Below, one piece after another: positions 49,573-57,911 of a stretch of DNA of 64,000 nucleotides. A model generated the notes under the pieces. The model saw only the letters and a list, made by a program, of their open reading frames with translations. It searched no databases and was not told the DNA's origin. A program made the position numbers and the translations under genes. The stretch is from Rhizorhapis suberifaciens (GTDB lineage Bacteria; Pseudomonadota; Alphaproteobacteria; Sphingomonadales; Sphingomonadaceae): NCBI RefSeq assembly GCF_014200045.1, contig NZ_JACHOV010000012.1, forward strand, positions 1-64,000, read 5' to 3'. Positions within the stretch are counted from its first letter, which is position 1. Every line of letters starts with the position of its first letter.

Positions 49573-49780
49573 GGCTGAAAGCCGCTGCCTGCGGCCTGCG
49601 GCTCTGCCCTTCCGGCGAGGAACGGGATGGGGAGGGAGGGCAAAAATCGACCGCTGGCGCGGGCCGGCCGCCTAGCCTGGTCGCCGCCCGCAAGGCGGCG
49701 GGCTACCCAGGGTTGGCGGACTACACGGGCGGTCTATTTTTGTTCGGGAACGAAAGGGCAGCAGCCCTTGGCGGTCCCCC
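49573..49780 (-). repeat. ardC: Repeated structured leader, copy 3
   Basis: Nearly identical to copy 1 and ending 20 bases before the ardC start. On the minus strand it contains a hairpin AAGGGC-TGCT-GCCCTT, a second CGCCGCC/GGCGGCG hairpin and a third GGCTTTCAGCC near the gene. No ordinary strong promoter is obvious. Confidence 0.87.
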
Positions 49781-49971
49781 TTGAAGACAATATGCATGCG
49801 AAACACCACGGTTTGCCGCCGACACGTGGGCGGCCGAGCGCCCTGGCCGGCGCTCCGAAAGCGGACAGGCAGCTTCTCGATCGCTGGCAGCGGGCCCCCG
49901 GCTGCGCTGCAGGACGCCGTCGACTTCCACACTCAACGCAGGCATGTTCTTCAAGACATTGGGGAGTTCAC
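49781..49971. other. Gap between ardC leader and defence cassette
   Basis: About 190 bases between divergent genes. The reading frame of the downstream gene is open through here, but a GTG start at 49,972 is better. The junction of the repeat with unrelated sequence at about 49,780 may mark an insertion boundary. Confidence 0.4.
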
Positions 49972-51273
49972 GTGGGCACCGAAATCGAACTGACAGTCGA
50001 GGGCATCGCCCTCGACTGGTCGAAGAACATGATGGGGATCGATCACGGCGTCCTGTTTCAGGAAGGGAATCGCGCCAGGCGCCGAGCTGAAGAGATCGAC
50101 TACTACTATTTCGAGCAGAACCAGCTCGATGCTGCGCCGTATGAAGCGGCGTTCGTGCGCCCACTGGCGCGCGTGCTTCCACGCCTGAACCTGCTTGGGC
50201 ACGGTCTCGACGGTGCCCGCTTCGCGTATGAAGCGGCGGTGCAGAGCGCCATCGAGCTCGCGGAAGATGTCACATCCGTCGAACTACCGACCGATTTCAT
50301 GTCGTTCGACGACTTCTGCGCGTTCTGCCGGCGCTACCCGCTTTCAAGCCTCGGCGATCACGTTGTCGCATCTGATGCCGAAGGGGAGGCCGAGGTGCCG
50401 CCAGGCCGCTTTGCCGCCCATGCGGACGAGATCCGCAGGATCCCGAAAGAGATTGACCCCTACCCTTGGCTAGGTGGGTATGATCAGTCGGAGAGGCGCT
50501 ATTTCGCCTCGGTGGCCTGCATTCTCGACGCATATTCGATGTTGCAGGTGCTCGGCCGTGATGGCGCCAACGCCGATGCCGAGGTGATCTGGCAATACGG
50601 GCCGCTGGTGAAGAACGGCTGGGAGGACGCCTCATCGTTCGTTCCGGGGGCGCCACGGCACAAGCGTATCCTGGTTGCGACCGAAGGTACTTCTGACGCA
50701 CGGATTGTCAGACGGGCGCTGGACGTGCTCCGCCCCGACGTGACCGACTTCTTCCGCTTCATCGACGTGAATGAGAGTCACCCGTTCTGGGGCACCGGCA
50801 GCCTCGTGAAGTTCGCCGAGGGACTGGTCCGGATCGATGTCCAGAACCAGATCCTCTTCCTGCTCGACAATGATGCGGAAGGCAAAGACGCCGATCGCCG
50901 CCTGCAAAATCTTGGTATGCCGGAAAACATGCGCGCAATGGTGCTTCCGGACCAGGAAGCGTTCCGTGCATTTCCGGCTCGTGGACCACAGGGCATATCG
51001 TCCAGCGACATCAACGGACGAGCCGCCGCGATCGAATGCTACCTAGACCTCGCGCTACCAGACTATGGTCCAGCGCAGGTGCTGTGGAGCAACTACAAGA
51101 AGGAGGTCGACGCTTGGCAGGGCGCGCTGGACTTCAAGGAATCCTACGCCAAGCACTTCTTTGCGCAGACGGACGAAAATCTAGCTGGCGATGGGTACGA
51201 CACTTCGAAGCTGGAGGCCGTGCTGAACAGTCTGATTGCCGAAGCCACGATCTTGGTGTCGGGCCGGAGCTGA
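49972..51273 (+). CDS. HEPN/Toprim-like protein
   Basis: 433 residues from GTG 49,972, with GGGGAG 6 bases upstream. The first ~130 residues (EIELTVEGIALDWSKNMMG, FQEGNRARRRAEEIDYYYFE) match the HEPN/Toprim N-terminal domain. A Toprim-like core follows: ILVATEGTSDARIV with the conserved Glu, and LFLLDNDAEGKDADRR with the DxD-like acidic pair. This layout occurs in proteins of anti-phage systems, where Toprim acts as nuclease. It heads a set with an RNase H-like protein and a kinase. Confidence 0.72.
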   Translation: MGTEIELTVEGIALDWSKNMMGIDHGVLFQEGNRARRRAEEIDYYYFEQNQLDAAPYEAAFVRPLARVLPRLNLLGHGLDGARFAYEAAVQSAIELAEDVTSVELPTDFMSFDDFCAFCRRYPLSSLGDHVVASDAEGEAEVPPGRFAAHADEIRRIPKEIDPYPWLGGYDQSERRYFASVACILDAYSMLQVLGRDGANADAEVIWQYGPLVKNGWEDASSFVPGAPRHKRILVATEGTSDARIVRRALDVLRPDVTDFFRFIDVNESHPFWGTGSLVKFAEGLVRIDVQNQILFLLDNDAEGKDADRRLQNLGMPENMRAMVLPDQEAFRAFPARGPQGISSSDINGRAAAIECYLDLALPDYGPAQVLWSNYKKEVDAWQGALDFKESYAKHFFAQTDENLAGDGYDTSKLEAVLNSLIAEATILVSGRS

Positions 51274-51404
51274 CGCCTCTCCAGCCCGATACAGCGCACG
51301 CGTCGTGCCGTGTTCAATTTCAATGCGGCCGAATTCGGCACGTTCTCGATTTCCTACGATGCGGCGGTGCTGTATCAACCGGATTCAACGATAGGGGGAT
51401 CTGA
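51274..51404. other. Gap between HEPN/Toprim and RNase H-like genes
   Basis: 130 bases without a gene. A short palindrome-rich run GGCCGAATTCGGC near 51,324-51,340 may be a hairpin. It ends with GGGGGAT before the next ATG. Confidence 0.4.
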
Positions 51405-51878
51405 ATGGCAGCGCGGTGGCTGGGGCTAAGTGCTTCGAAAGACTCGGTTGTGGCGGTCGATGCCGAGATACCGGATGACGATGGACCGATCATCATCAAG
51501 TCGGATGATACTTGGAAGGTACAAAAGGGCGACCGGGCGGCCGCCTACAATTTCCTTCACCAGCAGTGCGCCGACTATATCAAGGAAAATGGCATCGATG
51601 CCGTGGTGGTGAAGGCCAGCGCCGTCGCGGGGAAGGGCTCCGCCACGCTGGGCTTTCTCCTCAGCGCCGAGGTCAGGGGCATCGTGATCGCGGCCGCCGC
51701 CTCGCAATGCCCCGTGAAGGCACTCTCGAAAGCCGTGATTAGCAGGACCTATGGTGATCGCAAGGTCGACGAATACGTCGGCGACGATGCCTTCTGGACG
51801 GACAAGACCACCGGCGGCTCCCTGCGGAAGCTCAGCCGGGAAGCGACGATGCTCCTGATAGCGGCGCGGAACGCCTGA
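51405..51878 (+). CDS. RNase H-fold (RuvC-like) protein of unknown function
   Basis: 157 residues. The alternating strands WLGLSASKDSVVAVDAE, IDAVVVKASAVAGKGSA and GIVIAAAASQCPVKALSKAVISRTYGD resemble an RNase H/RuvC-like fold, as in DUF3010 and resolvase-like proteins, though the first acidic position is altered (SASKDS). The function is unknown; it may bind or cleave nucleic acids. Its stop shares its last base with the kinase start (TGATG), a strong sign of joint function. Confidence 0.5.
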   Translation: MAARWLGLSASKDSVVAVDAEIPDDDGPIIIKSDDTWKVQKGDRAAAYNFLHQQCADYIKENGIDAVVVKASAVAGKGSATLGFLLSAEVRGIVIAAAASQCPVKALSKAVISRTYGDRKVDEYVGDDAFWTDKTTGGSLRKLSREATMLLIAARNA

Positions 51879-52906
51879 TGGCCAACTACGTCTCCGACCT
51901 AAAGCTCGGCGCCAAGCTCGGCAATGGTCATTTCGGCGAGGTCTTCCAAGGAGAGGATCCGGCGCATGGCCAGGTAGCCGTGAAGGTGCTGAAGCGCGAG
52001 TGGTTCCACGACGACGCCACGTGGCCCGGCTATAAGGCAAGCTATCTGGCCGAGGCGAAGAATCTCGCGAAAGCGAGCCATCGGCACGTCGTCCAGGTGC
52101 ATCATGTCGTCGAGGCGCCGGACGGTGACAGCGTGGTGATCTGCATGGCGTTCTGCCCGGGCGGTTCCCTGCAGTCGGCCTTCGAGCACGGGCCCATGAC
52201 GCTTTCCGCGGTGCGCAAGGTCGGCACCGAGGTTCTCATGGGCCTGGGGGTCATGCATTCACGTGGAATGGTCCATCGGGACATCAAGCCGGCGAACATT
52301 CTGCTGAATGGCAAGGCCGAGGCTCAGATCAGCGATTTCGGTCTCGTCACCGACGAGCTCGTCCTAGGTTACGCATCACAGGCGGGCTACAGCGACCACA
52401 TCGCCTATGAGGTCTGGAACGGTAAGGGCACCAGCGCGAAATCGGACATCTGGGCGATTGGAATGACGCTATATCGGCTGCTCCACGGGAAGGTCTGGTA
52501 CGAGGAAGCGCTCAACCCCCGCGACATCGTCAAGGATGGTGGCTTCGCCGACACGCTGACATGGCTACCCCACGTCTCGAAGCCATGGCGCCGCGCGATC
52601 CGCAAGATGCTGAACGACGACGACGACGCCCGATGCCAGAACGCAGCTCAGGCGCTCAACGTGCTGGCGAACCTCCCCACGTCGCCAATCTGGGAGACGA
52701 GCGTCACGACGGACCTAATCCGTTGGGAGAAGACAAAGGGCGCGCGCCGCGTCGTCGTGGAATGGAGGCGGATCTCGCCGCGCAAGAATGAGTGGGAGGC
52801 GTGGAGCGAGCCCATCGGCAAGGGGCGAAACAAGCGTCTCGCGGGCTCGGGCGGCGTGGTCGGTCGTACTGCGGCCGTGAAGGGGCTCGAAGCCTTCTTC
52901 GGCTAG
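51878..52906 (+). CDS. Hanks-type Ser/Thr protein kinase
   Basis: 342 residues with a complete catalytic core: Gly-rich loop GNGHFGEV (residues 15-22), Lys36 in VAVKVLK, catalytic loop VHRDIKPANILL (HRD 133-135), DFG at 153-155, and SDIWAIGMTLY. There is no membrane helix or sensor domain; the C-terminal ~90 residues form a short extension with basic residues. Soluble plasmid-borne kinases often serve defence or stress signalling. It is coupled to the RNase H-like gene by one base. Confidence 0.93.
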   Translation: MANYVSDLKLGAKLGNGHFGEVFQGEDPAHGQVAVKVLKREWFHDDATWPGYKASYLAEAKNLAKASHRHVVQVHHVVEAPDGDSVVICMAFCPGGSLQSAFEHGPMTLSAVRKVGTEVLMGLGVMHSRGMVHRDIKPANILLNGKAEAQISDFGLVTDELVLGYASQAGYSDHIAYEVWNGKGTSAKSDIWAIGMTLYRLLHGKVWYEEALNPRDIVKDGGFADTLTWLPHVSKPWRRAIRKMLNDDDDARCQNAAQALNVLANLPTSPIWETSVTTDLIRWEKTKGARRVVVEWRRISPRKNEWEAWSEPIGKGRNKRLAGSGGVVGRTAAVKGLEAFFG

Positions 52907-53124
52907 CGCGGCCTCAGGTGCCTGGGCAGCAGGTAGTTGCCCGTCAGATCAGCGGCTGTGATGGGCGTGAGGCCCAACCGTGGCGCAGCCACCGCCTGAC
53001 GCTCGGCCGAGCACTTCCTGCAGTGCGCCGCGTCAGCCACCGCGCCCTGCGCTGGGCGCCAATGTCGACCGCAATGTGGGCACTGGGGCAGACTCAAGGT
53101 CAGGTTGGGTGACTTCCGGCTCAT
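52903..53124 (-). CDS. Small zinc-ribbon protein
   Basis: 73 residues from ATG 53,124, with GAGGAG upstream. Two Cys pairs, CPHC and CRKC, separated by 19 residues, form a likely zinc ribbon. The C-terminus LTGNYLLPRHLRPR is basic. A longer start at ATG 53,172 is possible. Its stop overlaps the last bases of the kinase on the opposite strand. The function is unknown; small zinc ribbons of this kind occur near transfer genes. Confidence 0.65.
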   Translation of the reverse strand: MSRKSPNLTLSLPQCPHCGRHWRPAQGAVADAAHCRKCSAERQAVAAPRLGLTPITAADLTGNYLLPRHLRPR

Positions 53125-53493
53125 GGGCTCCTCGCCATCTTCATGCCAGGTTGTGAACAAAACGTGAATCATCCGAGTGCATATGTCAAGGGGCGCACGC
53201 CTTGCGTACCACCCCTCGGGTGCTGCGACTGCGCAAGTCGCCGTCGCGTAATCCGGTAAAAATGGGGTGCCCGCTTCTGCCTGTGCGGCGGCCAACCTTC
53301 AGGAATGGCCGCTATCCTATCGTACGTTCCCGGAAGCTGCCGGTCAGGCCTCCACTTGAACAAGTCGACCAGGCCGATCGGCTCCCCCTGCTCCGTTAGT
53401 CGATCGTCACCCGAATGGGCGGAAACCCGTGGCGGGGTTCCGTGGAGCGCCGGAACGGGGCGGAATAGAGCGCGGGCCGAAGGCAACGGCCAG
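53125..53493. other. Gap between zinc-ribbon and parE genes
   Basis: About 370 bases. No supported gene is present. Frames on both strands look like GC-rich noise. Upstream sequences of the zinc-ribbon gene lie here, but no promoter boxes are assigned. Confidence 0.5.
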
Positions 53494-53790
53494 TCAGGAG
53501 GGAAAGAGGATCGTGCTGTAGTCCTGAGCGCCGTGCAGAATGTGAATGATGACCACTTTTTCAGTCTCGACACGGTAGAAGATCAGATAATCGCCATGCC
53601 CGCGCCGGCGTACGCCGGACGTTTCAAAACGGGGGACCAGCGGAAACCGCTCCGGCATCTCCGCCAGACCAAGGCATTTGGCTCGCAGTTCATGCAGGAA
53701 ACTCAAGGCCCGCACCGGATTGTCCCGGGCGATATAGTCACCGATCGTCTCAAGATCATATTCGGCCTCGGCCGACAGATGGACGATCAT
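53494..53790 (-). CDS. parE: ParE-family toxin
   Basis: 98 residues. ParE/RelE-fold signatures: VHLSAEAEYDLETIGDYIARDNPVRALSFLHEL, FPLVPRFETSGVRRRGHGDYLIFYRVE and VIIHILHGAQDYSTIL. ParE toxins poison DNA gyrase. It overlaps its antitoxin gene by four bases (ATGA) in the usual antitoxin-first order. The pair would stabilise the plasmid by post-segregational killing. Confidence 0.92.
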   Translation of the reverse strand: MIVHLSAEAEYDLETIGDYIARDNPVRALSFLHELRAKCLGLAEMPERFPLVPRFETSGVRRRGHGDYLIFYRVETEKVVIIHILHGAQDYSTILFPS

Positions 53791-54044
53791 TCGTCGCCGG
53801 AATCCATGGCGCGATATTTGGCTTCAAGTCGGTCGAACACCTCGCCCGCCGGCTTGGTGCGCCCCGCATCGGCATCGGCAAGTCCACGCGCGATTGAGGA
53901 ATCCAGCGCGACAAGACGCGCTTCGCGATCCTGTATCAACCGCACCCCCTCACGGAGAACCTCACTCTTGGAGTTGTAGCGCCCCGTCGCGACGAGGCCC
54001 GCAACGAAACTTTCAAGCTGCTGCCCGAGATCCGCGCTAATCAT
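53787..54044 (-). CDS. parD: ParD-family antitoxin
   Basis: 85 residues. The ribbon-helix-helix region LGQQLESFVAGLVATGRYNSKSEVLREGVRLI is typical ParD, followed by a flexible toxin-binding tail. It starts at ATG 54,044 with AGGAGA upstream. The operator dyad lies at 54,078-54,094, 34 bases upstream, fitting autorepression. Confidence 0.92.
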   Translation of the reverse strand: MISADLGQQLESFVAGLVATGRYNSKSEVLREGVRLIQDREARLVALDSSIARGLADADAGRTKPAGEVFDRLEAKYRAMDSGDE

Positions 54045-54077
54045 GCAGCGTCTCCTTTCGACGGGGGATATAGCAGC

Positions 54078-54094
54078 TTATCAACAGTTGATAA
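54078..54094. promoter_or_regulatory. Operator dyad of parDE
   Basis: TTATCAAC-A-GTTGATAA, a perfect 8-bp inverted repeat with one central base, 34 bases before parD. Likely the ParD binding site. Confidence 0.72.
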
Positions 54095-54104
54095 AGCAGG
54101 GTCG

Positions 54105-54704
54105 TCACTTCCTGATGGAATTGGCCCCACAACCGCTAGGCAAGGTCGCCCGATCGATCGCCAGTTGGCGCATCCCTTCATAGTCCTGCCCCCACAAACC
54201 AAGCCGTTGCTGCGCTGCCCGTTGCATCAGTTTCACATAGGCCCCGCCCGAATATCTCCGATAATCCACGGCATAGCCCTGGGCCACCATCGTCGCGGCC
54301 ACGCTCGCACCATTTGCCTTGAACCGACATGACAGATTCAACCGGCCATAGCTCGTCGCCGGACTGCGGCACTGCCTCTCCCGCCTCAGCGCAAAATCGA
54401 ACAGGCTCGTGGCGCATTCTACGCCGCCATCCCGCTCCGCCAATCCCTGCATCGTCAGCGTCGAAAGCTGCTTCAGCCGCAGCCGATCATCATCCGGCAC
54501 GTCGATCCCGACAATCCGGACCCGCGACCCCGACACGTCGAGCGTATCACCGTCCACGACACGCGGCCGTGCATCATTGAGCCGCAACGACGTGATATGC
54601 GCGACCTGCTCTTTCTGCTGCGCCAGCGCATAGACGGACACTGCCCCGAACATCACCGCGATCATGATCCGCTGGTGATTGGGCAGGCCAGGAAACAGCT
54701 TCAT
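54105..54704 (-). CDS. Thermonuclease-family (SNase-like) protein
   Basis: 199 residues with an N-terminal membrane anchor or signal (IMIAVMFGAVSVYALA). The SNase-like OB fold carries PRVVDGDTLDV, VRIVGIDVPD and ANGASVAATMVAQGYAV, with a YRRY motif near the end. The active-site Asp and Asp-Thr in VDGDT are kept; the Arg of the IDAPE motif context is less clear. It may degrade nucleic acid in the periplasm or process DNA. It overlaps the primase-like gene by four bases. Confidence 0.78.
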   Translation of the reverse strand: MKLFPGLPNHQRIMIAVMFGAVSVYALAQQKEQVAHITSLRLNDARPRVVDGDTLDVSGSRVRIVGIDVPDDDRLRLKQLSTLTMQGLAERDGGVECATSLFDFALRRERQCRSPATSYGRLNLSCRFKANGASVAATMVAQGYAVDYRRYSGGAYVKLMQRAAQQRLGLWGQDYEGMRQLAIDRATLPSGCGANSIRK

Positions 54705-55585
54705 TGCGCGCGGATCTCACGCAAAAGATCATTCCAGTCGCCAGCATGGGGCGGCAGCTTCACGCTGAGCTGGCGGTCATTGGCCGTCAGGTGCGGCGCT
54801 GCGCGTTTGACGGCGCGCGCGGCCTCGGCCCCATGCTGACTGTAGATGATGATGGTGTGGATGCTCTCGGGAATATTGAGAGTCTGGTATCGCTCGATCC
54901 CCAACACCGGCCAGACAAAGGTTTCCGGCTCCAGCATGTTCATCACACTGGCCGCTTCCTCGACCCCTTCGGCAAGGCGCAGGACGCCATTGGCGGGGAT
55001 ACCGCCCCAGCGCACCGCCCCGCCACCGGGATTGCCCAGCATTCGCTTGGGCTTGATAATCTCGGCCTTGTCGGTGCCATCGGCGCGCAGGAAGGTTCGA
55101 TGGATGGCGACAACGCCGGCGTCTTCTTCGACGGGCACAATCAGCGCGGGTGCAAACGCCTTCTCGTCCCCGGCGCCGAACTGACAGCGCGCGTCGAAAC
55201 GAGCCTTGATGCCAACGGGAGTAATGGCGCGCGTGCGCAGATAGCGTTCGGCCAGGCTGCCAGCGAAGGGATCGGCAAATCGCCATATCGACAGGGCGAG
55301 CTTGTTGAAGTCGCCCTTCCCTCCTTCATGGCGCTGCCCCGGATCATGATCGCGCGCGGCAGCGAAATTGCCTGTGCGTAGAGCATCCACGATCGCGTCG
55401 GACGTGCAACCCGCGAAACAATGAAACAGAACCGCGCGCTGGCCCACGCGCACTGAAAGGCTGGGATCGCCATCGGCATGGGCTGGGCATCGGCACATGG
55501 CGTAATCACCATGCCATTTACCGCCAAGCTGTCGCACGATGCGATCGGCATCGCGGGCAACGGCATCGGGATCTCGTCCGCTCAC
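54701..55585 (-). CDS. CHC2 zinc-finger/Toprim primase-like protein
   Basis: 294 residues. A CHC2-like zinc finger is at about residues 24-62 (CRCPAHADGDPSLSV, FHCFAGC). A DUF7146-like linker and a Toprim domain follow: LRLAEGVEEAASVMNM carries the conserved Glu, and IIIYSQHGAEAARAVKR lies where DxD is usual, so the second acidic motif is weak. Proteins like this start lagging-strand synthesis on conjugative plasmids. It overlaps the thermonuclease by four bases. Confidence 0.82.
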   Translation of the reverse strand: MSGRDPDAVARDADRIVRQLGGKWHGDYAMCRCPAHADGDPSLSVRVGQRAVLFHCFAGCTSDAIVDALRTGNFAAARDHDPGQRHEGGKGDFNKLALSIWRFADPFAGSLAERYLRTRAITPVGIKARFDARCQFGAGDEKAFAPALIVPVEEDAGVVAIHRTFLRADGTDKAEIIKPKRMLGNPGGGAVRWGGIPANGVLRLAEGVEEAASVMNMLEPETFVWPVLGIERYQTLNIPESIHTIIIYSQHGAEAARAVKRAAPHLTANDRQLSVKLPPHAGDWNDLLREIRAQ

Positions 55586-55675
55586 TGGACCTCCTCTGGC
55601 TTGCCCCTTATCCTATACTAACCGAAACACATAATTTTATCCAGCGAAAATGATATAAATCGCTACAGGGGGAAA

Positions 55676-55966
55676 ATGGAACTCGAACTGATCCTGGAGC
55701 GCGAACTGACATCGCAGCGTCCGGTCGCCGGCACGATCACCGATGTCCAGGTGCATCAGCGCGAGGACGACGGCAAGTGGTATATCAACGTCCGCGTGAG
55801 CTGGCGCGGGTCCGCTGCTTTCCATGTCGCCCTCTATGACAAAAAAAGAATTCGTGTTTATTCAAAGGTTTCCTCGGCCATTCGGCACATCGTGGCGGCC
55901 TATGGCTACGCTTCCGTAATCGGCGTCAACCCATCGCCCCACTGGAACGACCCGTCCCGTTTCTGA
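55676..55966 (+). CDS. Small hypothetical protein before the tra operon
   Basis: 96 residues from ATG 55,676, with GGGGGAAA upstream. It appears to form a small beta-alpha fold: ISNVRVSWRGSAAFHVALYDKK-like strands, then SSAIRHIVAAYGY. No family is recognised. It lies divergent to the primase-like gene and ~100 bases ahead of the TrbM-like gene. Confidence 0.6.
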   Translation: MELELILERELTSQRPVAGTITDVQVHQREDDGKWYINVRVSWRGSAAFHVALYDKKRIRVYSKVSSAIRHIVAAYGYASVIGVNPSPHWNDPSRF

Positions 55967-56071
55967 CGCAGAATGGAAGGCGAGACGGCAGAAACCCGTA
56001 TTGCGAGTCCTTCGCAGTCTAGGCAGAGCTCAAAAAGCGATTTAAGGTGTTTTCACAAGAGAGGTGAAAAC

Positions 56072-56449
56072 ATGCTAAATCGCTCGTCCAATCTGGTCTC
56101 AGCAATCACGTTTCTGCTGGCATCGGCAACACCAACCTCGGCACGCGCCGCCGACAGCAGTTGGGCTTGTGAAGTGCTGTTGTGCGCCAGCAATCCGGGG
56201 GGCTGGATGCAATATGCCCAGTGCGTCGCTCCTATCCGCAAACTGTTGCGGAGCCTGGCATTGGGCGGCGGTTTCCCGACATGCTCCGCAGGCGGCGTCG
56301 CCGCGGCCAAATACACCAAACCGAAAAGCGTTCGTCCTGGCTTCGTCGTGATGACCATGCGTGACGGAAGCCGCACCACCTACACAGTCCCGACCCAAGC
56401 CGACGTGGCACAGGCGGAAGCCACAGCCAATCCGGGAGGACCGCTATAA
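56072..56449 (+). CDS. TrbM/KikA-like transfer protein
   Basis: 125 residues from ATG 56,072, with GAGAGGTG upstream. A signal peptide (SAITFLLASATPTSARA) precedes a Cys-rich mature domain: WACEVLLCASNPGG, AQCVAPIRKLLRSL and FPTC. This Cys pattern resembles TrbM/KikA of conjugative plasmids. It would act in the periplasm during transfer, and its stop overlaps the virB1 ATG. Assignment is by pattern. Confidence 0.68.
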   Translation: MLNRSSNLVSAITFLLASATPTSARAADSSWACEVLLCASNPGGWMQYAQCVAPIRKLLRSLALGGGFPTCSAGGVAAAKYTKPKSVRPGFVVMTMRDGSRTTYTVPTQADVAQAEATANPGGPL

Positions 56450-57129
56450 TGCAGTTCACCACGGCAGCGATCTTGGGCCTTGCGGCGCAATGTGCACCAA
56501 GCGTGGCCCCTTCCACCATCGCCGCCGTGGTGCACACCGAGAGCAAGGGTTATCCGTTCGCGCTCAACGTCAACGGGGTCGCCCGTCAACCCGCGCGGCC
56601 GACCAATGCCGTCGAGGCCTCACGCGTCGCACGCCGCTATATCGCGCAAGGCCATTCGGTGGATCTTGGCCTTGGCCAGATCAAATCCAACAATATGTCT
56701 GCCCTGGGTCTGACGTGGAGCAATGTGTTCGATCCCTGCATCAACATCGGCGCTGCCGGAAAAGTGCTGGCGGGCAACTATCGTCAGGTCCGCGACGGAA
56801 GGATGCCGCAAGAGGCGCTTCGGGTCGCCCTGTCCATGTACAATACCGGCTCGAGAACGCGGGGTTTTCGCAACGGCTATGTCGGCCGCGTGCTGAACAA
56901 TGCCGGCGTGTCCGACGGGATCGCTCCTGCCGCCTATGCGCCCCCTGCCCTGCCCGTACAAGCCGATGCAGCGATCAAGCCGCCAGCCAATATGCTGGCT
57001 GAACTGGTCGCGGAGAATATGCCCGAAGCCATGCCCGCGCGGGCAGCATCACCACCACCCCCGGCCTGGGATGTCTTTTCCCGAGCCGCTTACGAGCGTG
57101 CGCGGAGCGCCGAAACAGGAGGAAGCTGA
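56449..57129 (+). CDS. virB1: VirB1-like lytic transglycosylase
   Basis: 226 residues. The SLT domain is evident: IAAVVHTESKGYPFALNVNG with the catalytic Glu, DLGLGQIKSNN and ALSMYNTGSRTRGF. No classical signal peptide is seen, but the N-terminus is hydrophobic. The C-terminal ~70 residues are Ala/Pro-rich. It locally opens peptidoglycan for T4SS assembly. It starts this conjugation operon with virB2, which overlaps by one base. Confidence 0.9.
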   Translation: MQFTTAAILGLAAQCAPSVAPSTIAAVVHTESKGYPFALNVNGVARQPARPTNAVEASRVARRYIAQGHSVDLGLGQIKSNNMSALGLTWSNVFDPCINIGAAGKVLAGNYRQVRDGRMPQEALRVALSMYNTGSRTRGFRNGYVGRVLNNAGVSDGIAPAAYAPPALPVQADAAIKPPANMLAELVAENMPEAMPARAASPPPPAWDVFSRAAYERARSAETGGS

Positions 57130-57506
57130 TGAAGTCACACGCATCCATGGACAAGCCGGCGAAATCCGCGCGATCGACAGTTCAACGCCATGTGGCGGCG
57201 ATGTCGCCGCGCCAGCGCAGGACGGCGACGATCGCCGCCGCCGTTGCCGTAGCGGGGCTTGCGTCGCTCGTGTCACCGGACCCGGCATTCGCCCAATCCG
57301 CCAATCTGGAGGGCTTCGCCAACAATGTGCTGGGCCTGCTCAGCAACGGCCTGCTCCGCGCCATTGCGGTCATCGCCGTCATTGTCGCTGGCGCAGGATG
57401 GTTGATGGGCCGGGTCAACACCGGCGCACTAGTGACAGTCATCATCGGTATCGCGATCATCTTCTCGGCGCCGTGGATCGTGGACCAGATCGCAGGCTCA
57501 GCCTGA
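57129..57506 (+). CDS. virB2: VirB2/TrbC-like pilin (conjugation T4SS)
   Basis: 125 residues. A long N-terminal region ends in a signal-peptide-like stretch (VAVAGLASLVSPDPAFAQS), followed by the two membrane helices LLRAIAVIAVIVAGAGWLM and LVTVIIGIAIIFSAPWIV with the polar loop GRVNTG. It differs in sequence from both VirB2 proteins in the transposon. It overlaps virB1 by one base (TGATG). Confidence 0.88.
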   Translation: MKSHASMDKPAKSARSTVQRHVAAMSPRQRRTATIAAAVAVAGLASLVSPDPAFAQSANLEGFANNVLGLLSNGLLRAIAVIAVIVAGAGWLMGRVNTGALVTVIIGIAIIFSAPWIVDQIAGSA

Positions 57507-57566
57507 TGGACCGGCGGCCCGACGGCGCATCAGGCCGCAGCATTGAACGCTGGCAGGGAGGCGGCC

Positions 57567-57911
57567 ATGGCCGATGAGAGAGAGGAGATAGCGCGCAACA
57601 CGCTGTTCCTTGCGGTGACACGGCCAGCGCTGTGGGCGGGCATCCCGATCGAAGCGGCCGTGCCCATCCTGCTGGTATCGGCCTGTGTCCTGATCGGCAC
57701 CAACAACCCCGTCTATGCGCTCGTCACAGGCGCGGTTTGCTATGGCCTTGCCCGCCTCGTGGTGCGTCAGGATGTCAACGCCTTCAGGCTGATGTTCCTG
57801 TTCTTCCGCACCAAGGCGGCGAACCGCAATCGCACCTTCTGGGGTGGGTCGAGCTACACGCCCCTCCCCCTCAAGGGCATTGCCCGCAAGGGCTTCGGGC
57901 GCCGTGGCTAG
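57567..57911 (+). CDS. virB3: VirB3-like protein (conjugation T4SS)
   Basis: 114 residues from ATG 57,567. The opening REEIARNTLFLAVTRPALWAGIPIEA is typical VirB3, with membrane segments AVPILLVSACVLIGT and YALVTGAVCYGLARLVV. It overlaps virB4 by eight bases. VirB3 assists VirB4 in pilus assembly. Confidence 0.88.
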   Translation: MADEREEIARNTLFLAVTRPALWAGIPIEAAVPILLVSACVLIGTNNPVYALVTGAVCYGLARLVVRQDVNAFRLMFLFFRTKAANRNRTFWGGSSYTPLPLKGIARKGFGRRG

